37,570 nucleotides of DNA. Origin: a virus. The position numbers and the translations under genes are program-made. Positions 18,552 to 25,253 of the stretch are shown here, piece after piece (within the stretch, counting starts at the first letter, position 1; every line of letters starts with the position of its first letter). The DNA is taken from IMG/VR virus record IMGVR_UViG_3300005831_000047, positions 1 through 37,570 of that record, one strand, 5' to 3'. The notes beneath the pieces are model-generated. The model did no database searches. It was given only the letters and a program-made list of their open reading frames with translations, and was not told where the DNA came from.

Positions 18552-18847
18552 TGTTAACAGTAGCTACCGATCCGGCTAATAGTGCATTAATAACCGAAGT
18601 ATCCGGCTCCTATATGGATGCTAATGGGGTAGCTCGAGATATTACATTGCATTTCACTTACCCAGAAAATGGTGACTCCTCACAAAAGTTACCATTAACT
18701 AAAAGGGAGATTATGGCTATGACAATCTTTTCAACATTGATATCATCGCCTTCGTTTGAAAATACACCAGAGGATGAATTAGCTTATAAGGCAGTAAAAG
18801 ACGCTGATATGCTAATATCTACTCTAAATAGTGTTACTATACCTTAA
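18551..18847 (+). CDS. Small hypothetical protein
   Basis: A 98-residue protein (start MLTVATDPANSALITEVSG) with a beta-rich N-terminus and a helical C-terminus (DELAYKAVKDADMLISTLNS). No known family is recognised and no membrane segment is present. It is coupled to the preceding paralogue by a one-base stop-start overlap and lies 8 bases before the primase gene, so it belongs to the replication operon. Confidence 0.66.
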   Translation: MLTVATDPANSALITEVSGSYMDANGVARDITLHFTYPENGDSSQKLPLTKREIMAMTIFSTLISSPSFENTPEDELAYKAVKDADMLISTLNSVTIP

Positions 18848-18855
18848 TTATTTAT

Positions 18856-19977
18856 ATGTCAAATTTATTTCGTAAATATGTTTCCAGTAAAAAAACTTTA
18901 ACTGATAAACTACTCGACGAAATTACTGACTTTGATATTTATTGTGAGTTATTGGGTATTGATTTAGAGATGGGGCAATCTATCAGCAGTCCTTTACGGG
19001 ATGATGATACGAGAGCCTCATTTTCTTTATATGTACCCACTGAAACAAAAAGAGATGTAAGACCAGATGAGGTGTGGTGGAAAGATTTTGCAGGTGGATA
19101 TGGAGACGTATTTTCATTTGTACAAAGATTTGCACTATTTCATCATAACATAACTCTGGAAACCAGACTTGATATCATCAAGTATCTAGATACAGAGTTA
19201 GGACTGGGTATATTTGGTACTGAAAAACAAACACATACAAGACGCGAAATTGACCTTGAAGCAGCTAGAGAAAAGAAAGAGATATTATTCAAATCAAGAG
19301 AGTTTACTCGTAGAGACATTCTATGGTGGGCTCGATTTGGAATCGATGAAAGTATTCTTAAGAAGTTCAATGTAAGAAGCGTGCAGTATTTACTTGGTGA
19401 AGATTATTCTATAAAATATGAATTTAAAAGAACCGAGTTAGCATTTGTGTATGTGGTTTATGATAAGGTTAAACTTTATTGTCCGGAAGAAGATGAGTTT
19501 AAGTGGAGAAACACTTGTCCAGCTCATTATATCCTCGGACAAGAACAGTTAGAAGGTAACGATACACTCATTATCACTAAGAGTTTGAAGGATGTTATGT
19601 GTTTCTATTCTCTGATAAAGTGTGATTGTATTGCACCGCAGAGCGAAACCTGGCATTTCCCAGAACACCTTATTAATGAATTTAAAACCAAATATAAAAC
19701 CATCTACGTTGTTATGGATTATGACCCAGCCGGAATTGAGGCTGCTATTAGACTAGAACAATATGGACTTATAATACGATGGATAAGTCAGGATCAAGTA
19801 CTAATAAACGGAAAGCAGAAAGTACTAGATAAAGATATTAGTGATTACATTAAACATCATGATGTCGAAGCTGGTTTGGCTTTAGTAAAAACTATGTTCC
19901 CCGAACTCGAGGAATCACTATTTAAAACAGATAGACCTGAAATTATCAGGTTAATTATTGAGAAATTAGCATCATAA
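18856..19977 (+). CDS. DNA primase, TOPRIM type without zinc cysteines
   Basis: A 373-residue DnaG-like primase. The N-terminal part has the primase front-domain pattern SPLRDDDTRASFSLYV and WWKDFAGGYGDVFSFVQ, but the CHC2 zinc-binding cysteines of DnaG are absent, as in several phage primases. TOPRIM follows from about residue 230: LIITKSLKDVMCFYSL, where bacterial enzymes usually have a catalytic E-G, then IAPQSETWHF and the D-x-D metal site in YVVMDYDPAGIEAA. The TKSLKD variant of the first motif is something I associate with phage primases. It has no helicase domain; its partner would be the RecA-fold gene at 15061. The N-terminus shares MSNLFR-YV-SK with the gene at 17850. Confidence 0.88.
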   Translation: MSNLFRKYVSSKKTLTDKLLDEITDFDIYCELLGIDLEMGQSISSPLRDDDTRASFSLYVPTETKRDVRPDEVWWKDFAGGYGDVFSFVQRFALFHHNITLETRLDIIKYLDTELGLGIFGTEKQTHTRREIDLEAAREKKEILFKSREFTRRDILWWARFGIDESILKKFNVRSVQYLLGEDYSIKYEFKRTELAFVYVVYDKVKLYCPEEDEFKWRNTCPAHYILGQEQLEGNDTLIITKSLKDVMCFYSLIKCDCIAPQSETWHFPEHLINEFKTKYKTIYVVMDYDPAGIEAAIRLEQYGLIIRWISQDQVLINGKQKVLDKDISDYIKHHDVEAGLALVKTMFPELEESLFKTDRPEIIRLIIEKLAS

Positions 19978-21617
19978 TGAAGCAATATATTCGAGATATT
20001 ATAAGAGATTACGTTGTAGAAAATCCAGGTGTAAATAATACTAGTTTGGCTGATAAGATACTTGAAGATCAAGCTATTACAGGTAAATCTCACCGCACAC
20101 TGCGTGGGTTTATTGGGGATATTAAAGCAGAGGTTGCCTATGAAGAGGACATTACAGAATTACGCGACTCTCTTGATCTCCCAGAAGAACCGATCAACAA
20201 ATTAGAGGTAGAACATTCTCCTGAATACTCAGCAGCTCTTGAAATGGCTATCAGTGTTTCCGATGATGATCTTGAGGAAGAGGAAGAAATCGACCCACTT
20301 GAGGAAGAAGAGGAAGAAGAAGAAGTTTTTCCAGACATCGTAAAACCAGTCTACTTTGCTGTACAGAACGAAGAAGTGACTACTGACACCTATGAGGTTA
20401 AGAACCTCAAATATAAATTAACCATTTCAAAAGTCGATTACTTATTCGATGTAGAGTTGGTTGATAGGGTATTCTGTGCATATTCGCGTAAGGGATTAAA
20501 CCTTACTAAAACTCAGATAATGAGTAATTTAAAGTTGTCTGTAAATGAGTTATCCGCAATAATGACTAAACTTAATCTAACTAAAGACTCCGAACCATTT
20601 GGACCATTTACCGATGAGTATATGGAACGTGAAGATATCTATGCCGTAACAGTAGCTAATGCTACATCTTTACTGGATGTTGTAAAAGAAACCGATTCAG
20701 CTGCCTTAGAAGCAGTGATTAAGGCGTATAAGAAAGCCTACGTGGAGTATTCTAACAAGAACCTGCGTCACGATTCTTTTATGACTGAGATTGCTGAGGG
20801 TATTAAAGCATTGAATATTACGTTACCTGCAAAACCGGCAGTAACAGTAAGCAACGATTCTCCTGAATACGTGAATGTGGTTATTACTGATTTACATTTA
20901 GGTTTGTTACTACCGGTATTCAATTACAATATTGCAGAACAAAAACTTAATCAGGTAGCTAAAGATATCAATGCCGTCGGAGGTAAGAAGGTTATCGTTT
21001 CTTTCCTTGGTGATACTATACATACTGTTACTGGTACTAATCATGCAGGAATGTGGAAAACCATAGAACAAGGTGCCTGGGGAGCTAATTCAATTATCAA
21101 ACCATTTGAGATTCTATACAAGTTTCTCGGTAGTATTAATAATCTGGTAACAGTTACTTCGGTAAGTGGTAATCATGACCGGTTACAACCGGATAAAGAA
21201 CTAGAAGACACCAATGAGGGGTCTAAACTATTGTTCTATATGTTAGCTAATAGCATGCCTAGTGTTGAAATAATTCATACTAGTCATAGAACTGTGTTTA
21301 GTAATGGTAATCTACAATTTATCAATCTTCATGGAGATCAAGGACTTGACAAGAAGTCTGCAGATAAAATTGTTTGGAAATATGGTAAACAGGATATGTT
21401 CAATCTGATCTTAGAGGGTCATTGGCATTCTCGTATTATAAGCAAAGACGACGATAATTCAAATTATCGCAAGATGCACTGTCCTGCTTTCGCTCCCACA
21501 GATGACTATGCTGATAGATTAGGTCTTGGATCTACATCTGGATGGTTACTGATAATAGAACGCGATGGATTACCTATGGTAATTGATACACCGATTAATT
21601 ATGGACGAATTGTCTAA
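19977..21617 (+). CDS. Metallophosphoesterase with N-terminal helical domain and acidic linker
   Basis: A 546-residue calcineurin-like phosphoesterase. Its metal-binding blocks fall in the second half: ITDLHLG near residue 305, SFLGDTIH near 343, SVSGNHDR near 398, NLHGDQG and LEGHWHSR near 480. This order resembles Mre11/SbcD-type nucleases or phage DNA phosphoesterases, but no SbcC-like ATPase is beside it. Residues 1-55 (IRDYVVENPGVNNTSLADKI, then LRGFIGDIK) look like a winged helix-turn-helix. Residues about 85-125 are an acidic linker with runs of E encoded by a GAA/GAG repeat near 20270-20325. A second helical domain lies around 140-280. The modular layout suggests the phosphoesterase is directed to a specific nucleic-acid site. 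It overlaps primase by 1 base and ligase by 17 bases. Confidence 0.82.
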   Translation: MKQYIRDIIRDYVVENPGVNNTSLADKILEDQAITGKSHRTLRGFIGDIKAEVAYEEDITELRDSLDLPEEPINKLEVEHSPEYSAALEMAISVSDDDLEEEEEIDPLEEEEEEEEVFPDIVKPVYFAVQNEEVTTDTYEVKNLKYKLTISKVDYLFDVELVDRVFCAYSRKGLNLTKTQIMSNLKLSVNELSAIMTKLNLTKDSEPFGPFTDEYMEREDIYAVTVANATSLLDVVKETDSAALEAVIKAYKKAYVEYSNKNLRHDSFMTEIAEGIKALNITLPAKPAVTVSNDSPEYVNVVITDLHLGLLLPVFNYNIAEQKLNQVAKDINAVGGKKVIVSFLGDTIHTVTGTNHAGMWKTIEQGAWGANSIIKPFEILYKFLGSINNLVTVTSVSGNHDRLQPDKELEDTNEGSKLLFYMLANSMPSVEIIHTSHRTVFSNGNLQFINLHGDQGLDKKSADKIVWKYGKQDMFNLILEGHWHSRIISKDDDNSNYRKMHCPAFAPTDDYADRLGLGSTSGWLLIIERDGLPMVIDTPINYGRIV

Positions 21618-22740
21618 TGAATTAGGTGCAGTTCTGTATAAACAGGATTCTAAAGGTAAGATAAGAACTTTTCAGATGGAAGTGTCTGGAGGTTCTTATC
21701 GGACCATTACAGGTTTAATTGATGGTGCTAAAATCACCACCGCGTGGACCGAATGTAAACCTAAGAATGTTGGTAGAAGTAATGCTACCACTCCCGAGGA
21801 GCAAGCTATCGCTGAAGTTGCTGCAAAGTATACAAAGAAGATCGCTATCGAACACTATTCTTACGATATAGAGGAAGTTACTATTACCCGACATAAGTAT
21901 TTTTCTCCTATGTTAGCTGAAACAGCTAAAGATGCTAAGTGGGAAATGGAAGAAGGGGTAGAGGTAATAATCGACCCTAAACTTGATGGTATGCGTATGG
22001 TTACCCAACCAAAAATAGCCCATTCTAGAAAAGGTAAACCTATAGCAGCTTCTGTAGAAATCCTTGCCAATCTAGGAGGATTCTTTGAACAATACCCTAC
22101 AGTAACTTTAGATGGTGAACTATATAATCACGAATATCATGCTAATTTTCAGACACTAATGAAATTGTTCCGTAAGGAAAAACCAAACCAAGCTGAGCTA
22201 GGAGAAATGTTAAGCGTTGCTGAGTATCATGTTTATGACATGTTTGATGAAGCAAATCCTGACCTTACTGCTAAAGAAAGAAAAGCCTGGTTAGTAGAAC
22301 ACTTACAGTCATTATCCATAGATAAAGTCTTTGTGATACCTGGAACTATAGTTAATACTATTGTTGATTATAAATGGGGTTTGGATAAAAATCTAGAAGA
22401 TGGTTACGAAGGTAGTATTATTAGAATTCCATTTGCTAGGTATGTAAACAAAAGGGCTAAGTCTTTACTTAAAATTAAGATATTTGATGATGATGAATTC
22501 ATTATTAAAGCGATACTACCTGGTAAAGGTAATCGTAGTAGTATGGCCGGCTCTATTGTTGTTGATGTTTATGGGGCTTTGGTTGGCTGTGGAATTAGGG
22601 GGGATAAAAGTTATTTTGAGGATCTACTGGATAGAGCTGATGATTATGTCGGCCTTAAAGCGACTGTTCGTTTCTTTGGATTTACTGATGATGGTAAACT
22701 ACGGTTTCCCGTAGTAGTTGATATTAATAGACCAGATTAA
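21601..22740 (+). CDS. ATP-dependent DNA ligase
   Basis: A 379-residue ligase sealing nicks in Okazaki fragments and recombination products. The adenylated lysine is K127 in DPKLDGMR (motif I). Motif III is LDGELYNHEY, motif IV is YEGSIIR, and motif V is SLLKIKIF. The final 100 residues form the OB domain, ending LRFPVVVDINRPD. Residues 1-85 are an extra N-terminal domain (LYKQDSKGKIRTFQMEV, then CKPKNVGRSNATTPEEQA) that recalls WGR-like domains. The open frame extends 6 codons upstream to 21583, but the ATG at 21601 gives a normal 17-base overlap with the phosphoesterase and is preferred. Confidence 0.93.
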   Translation: MDELSNELGAVLYKQDSKGKIRTFQMEVSGGSYRTITGLIDGAKITTAWTECKPKNVGRSNATTPEEQAIAEVAAKYTKKIAIEHYSYDIEEVTITRHKYFSPMLAETAKDAKWEMEEGVEVIIDPKLDGMRMVTQPKIAHSRKGKPIAASVEILANLGGFFEQYPTVTLDGELYNHEYHANFQTLMKLFRKEKPNQAELGEMLSVAEYHVYDMFDEANPDLTAKERKAWLVEHLQSLSIDKVFVIPGTIVNTIVDYKWGLDKNLEDGYEGSIIRIPFARYVNKRAKSLLKIKIFDDDEFIIKAILPGKGNRSSMAGSIVVDVYGALVGCGIRGDKSYFEDLLDRADDYVGLKATVRFFGFTDDGKLRFPVVVDINRPD

Positions 22741-22741
22741 A

Positions 22742-24325
22742 ATGGAACCTAAGAAAATTTTAAATAACTCTGCTGACATTCTCCTGGAGACTGTTACAGA
22801 GTTTTGCGATGCTGTATGTAGTACTTTAGGCCCAGGAGGCCGCACTGTTATAATAGCCAATAGCGATGGGGATATTCCTCATGTAACTAAAGATGGCGTT
22901 ACAGTAAGTGAGAGTATTAGATATGCTGATCCTACTAAACAGGCCATCGTATCATTGATTAAAGAGTCTGCTCGTAAGACTGCTGCTGCAGTTGGGGACG
23001 GAACTACTACTTCTACTTTATTGACGAAGACAATGGTGACTGAAGGGCTAAATGCTATGAATATATGCGACTCTATCAAGGCGTTTCTTGAATACTTTGA
23101 TGAGGCAATCAGTGATGTAGTTGAGTACCTGGAAGATACCAAGACCCTTATCAATAAGGATTCTGAATTACTGCATTCTGTCATTACTATATCTAGTAAT
23201 AATGATCAGGAAGTTATAGACCTAGTTAATAAAGCTGTTAAATCAGCTGGTGTTGATGGCATAATTAATGTAGAAGCTACTGATAATTTAGTATCTGATG
23301 TAACCATTACCAATGGCGCCTCACTAGATACCAAAGTATATACTAAGGTTAAATCAGAAAAAGCCGATACTAATATAGTACTGATTGAAGGTCCTATATC
23401 CGATATCTATCAGATAGAACAGATACTAAGACAGGCTAGTGCAAGTAAACAACCTTATATTGTTATTGCTAAAGAATTCTCCGTTGATGTACAGCGTGTT
23501 GTAGACATTAATAGGTCTAGATCTTTTGCCGATATAACGTTAGTGGAAGCAGAAGGTTTCTCTTCTTATCGATTAGAGATTTTACGTGATATTGCTAGTA
23601 TAACTGGTGCTACTATTCTTAGTATAGATGGAAGTACTTCTACCTTACTGCGCGATTACTCAGTTGATCATAATGGTCTGGTCGAGAAAGCTATCATCGG
23701 GCCCAATGAGCTAATATTATTTCCATTTGAAGATAAGATAACATCTGAGGTAGAAAAGCTTGTAAAAGAGCTAAAAGCTGCTTATAATGATGTTAAGCTG
23801 GATGCTAACTCGGCAGCTAGTACTCATTTCAAACGTAGGCTTTCTAAATACTCAAGTGTTGCTACCATAAAAGTTGGTGGAACCACTCAAGCCGAAGTTA
23901 TCGAAAAGAAAGATAGAGTTGATGATGCGGTTTGTGCTGTATCTGCGGCTGTAAATGGAGGTGTTCTACCTGGTGGTGGGATGGCTCTTTATTACGCCGG
24001 TAGATTTATGGAGTCTAAGAGACAGGCTACTATGTCATTTGATCAACAATCTGCTCTTGCTGTTGTAATTAGTGCATGCTATATTCCGGTTAGAGTATTA
24101 TGTAGTAATGCTGGTATTGATTGGGATAAGTACTCTTCCGATCCTAAATTTGCAGACAACGAAACTACTGTTCTTGATATTGATTCTTTGGAAATAGGGG
24201 ATGCGTTTACGTTAGGTATAATTGACCCTGCCCTTGTAGCTATTAATGCTATGATTAATGCGTCGTCTGTTACTAAAACATTAATTAAATCTAAGGTAAT
24301 AATTATCCCAGATAACAATGGCTAG
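22742..24325 (+). CDS. GroEL-like chaperonin (HSP60 family)
   Basis: A 527-residue group I chaperonin, near the 548 of E. coli GroEL. ATP-site signatures are present: STLGPGGRTVII, VTKDGVTVSES, and AVGDGTTTSTLLT. The late equatorial region has VDDAVCAVSAAV and GGVLPGGGMAL, with the catalytic aspartate (the GroEL D398 position) kept. The apical domain (about residues 190-370) is divergent, and the flexible GGM-repeat tail is absent (it ends VIIIPDNNG). Phage-coded GroELs are known in some large phages, where they fold phage proteins. No GroES-like gene is seen here, so it may work alone or borrow host GroES. It lies inside the replication operon, 1 base after ligase and overlapping the next nuclease by 8 bases. 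The ATG at 22742 is chosen over a frame-extended start at 22718. Confidence 0.93.
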   Translation: MEPKKILNNSADILLETVTEFCDAVCSTLGPGGRTVIIANSDGDIPHVTKDGVTVSESIRYADPTKQAIVSLIKESARKTAAAVGDGTTTSTLLTKTMVTEGLNAMNICDSIKAFLEYFDEAISDVVEYLEDTKTLINKDSELLHSVITISSNNDQEVIDLVNKAVKSAGVDGIINVEATDNLVSDVTITNGASLDTKVYTKVKSEKADTNIVLIEGPISDIYQIEQILRQASASKQPYIVIAKEFSVDVQRVVDINRSRSFADITLVEAEGFSSYRLEILRDIASITGATILSIDGSTSTLLRDYSVDHNGLVEKAIIGPNELILFPFEDKITSEVEKLVKELKAAYNDVKLDANSAASTHFKRRLSKYSSVATIKVGGTTQAEVIEKKDRVDDAVCAVSAAVNGGVLPGGGMALYYAGRFMESKRQATMSFDQQSALAVVISACYIPVRVLCSNAGIDWDKYSSDPKFADNETTVLDIDSLEIGDAFTLGIIDPALVAINAMINASSVTKTLIKSKVIIIPDNNG

Positions 24326-24776
24326 ATACCAAGGAAGGGTAGTCGTTAAGAAAGTCACTGAAGAAGGTAAATACATTAATGGTTCTGAAGCCAAGTACAG
24401 AGAAGAGAACCCCGGTAAGTTGGTCTTTGACAGCATGCCGGAGTTCAAAGTCTGGAAATATCTAACCGAGGAAGGTATAAACTTCCAATACGAACCTAGT
24501 GTTGATTTATTTGATAGTATAAAGACTACCGAGTTTAAAGATGGTGATATAAAAACCATCACCCAGAGGAAAATAGGCTACAAACCTGATTTCTTTTTAC
24601 CCGACTATAACTGCTACCTAGAGGTAAAAGGTTATGCCGATGAGTTATTTAAGTTGAGATGGAAACTATTCAAACTAAAAGACTATAAAGGATATATCGT
24701 TTTCTCGTTAGAGGAGGCTGTTGAGTTGCTGGATTTATTAAAGTTAATTACCCCAGAAGGTGACACTTCTGTGTAA
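24318..24776 (+). CDS. PD-(D/E)xK endonuclease, DUF1064/T7 endonuclease I-like
   Basis: A 152-residue nuclease of the restriction-endonuclease fold. An FDSMPEFKVWKYL helix supplies the first acidic residue. YKPDFFLPDYNCYLEVKGY supplies PD-x(n)-E-x-K (PDFF, then LEVKG), followed by the basic helix LFKLRWKLFKLKDY. This helix-strand-helix order matches DUF1064-type phage nucleases and junction-resolving enzymes such as T7 endonuclease I, so a role in resolving Holliday junctions or branched DNA is likely. It overlaps the chaperonin gene by 8 bases. A short hairpin (CAGAAG/CTTCTG at 24754-24771) lies across the 3' end but lacks a T tract. Confidence 0.82.
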   Translation: MARYQGRVVVKKVTEEGKYINGSEAKYREENPGKLVFDSMPEFKVWKYLTEEGINFQYEPSVDLFDSIKTTEFKDGDIKTITQRKIGYKPDFFLPDYNCYLEVKGYADELFKLRWKLFKLKDYKGYIVFSLEEAVELLDLLKLITPEGDTSV

Positions 24777-24819
24777 AGTTAAGGTTAGTTAAATACTTTA
24801 CAATCTTAACAACAATTTT

Positions 24820-25158
24820 ATGATATACGCACGTATCAAAATATCTGATACCACTAGTATTACTACTGTAAATACGTTAATAGACATCTTAGAGGGGATC
24901 AGCGAATTATCAACCGACTGGTCTGTTAATAAGTTGGATATTAAATTAATTATTAACAGTTTAGAGCAGTTGGGTACTGTCGAGAGTATTCTTAAGACTT
25001 TATTCAACAATGTTGGTATCCTACAAATGGATGTAGCTATGGACAACGAAGACCCTGAACTTGAATTTAATTATAGGTTCACAATAAGTCCGTCATCCGA
25101 TAGTCCAGAGAAACAATTTCTACTGAAGCTGTTTCCGGCAAAACTTTTAATAAATTAA
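24820..25158 (+). CDS. Hypothetical protein
   Basis: A 112-residue protein (start MIYARIKISDTTSITTVN) with a helical middle (LIDILEGISELSTDW; LIINSLEQLGTVESILKTLF) and a beta-rich C-terminus. No known family is recognised. It is preceded by 43 bases holding an inverted repeat (GTTAAG at 24778-24783, CTTAAC at 24805-24810) that could be a regulatory site. The 95-base gap that follows separates it from ribonucleotide reductase. It may thus form the tail of the replication operon or a short unit of its own. Confidence 0.66.
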   Translation: MIYARIKISDTTSITTVNTLIDILEGISELSTDWSVNKLDIKLIINSLEQLGTVESILKTLFNNVGILQMDVAMDNEDPELEFNYRFTISPSSDSPEKQFLLKLFPAKLLIN

Positions 25159-25163
25159 TGTTA

Positions 25164-25188
25164 ATTGAGCTTTACTACCTCAGTTTTT
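25164..25188 (+). terminator. Weak candidate terminator before the RNR gene
   Basis: A 6-bp stem with one G-U pair (ATTGAG at 25164-25169 with CTCAGT at 25179-25184) closes a 9-base loop and is followed by four Ts. It lies 5 bases after a stop codon and about 65 bases before the RNR start. The large loop and A-T/G-U content make it a weak case. Confidence 0.35.
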
Positions 25189-25253
25189 AAGATAAATTTA
25201 ACTACTATAAATAATGACAAAAGTTTGTTTATAATTTAGTTAACCAGTTGAAA

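Noticed and set aside
22484-22714. 76-residue methionine- and leucine-rich frame inside the DNA ligase gene
   Set aside because: It lies wholly inside the ligase OB domain in another frame; its composition (runs of M and L) is what GATGATGAT-type codons give when read out of frame.
24754-24771. Hairpin CAGAAG/CTTCTG at the end of the PD-(D/E)xK nuclease gene as a terminator
   Set aside because: Only 6 bp, inside the coding end, and followed by TGTAAAG instead of a T tract.
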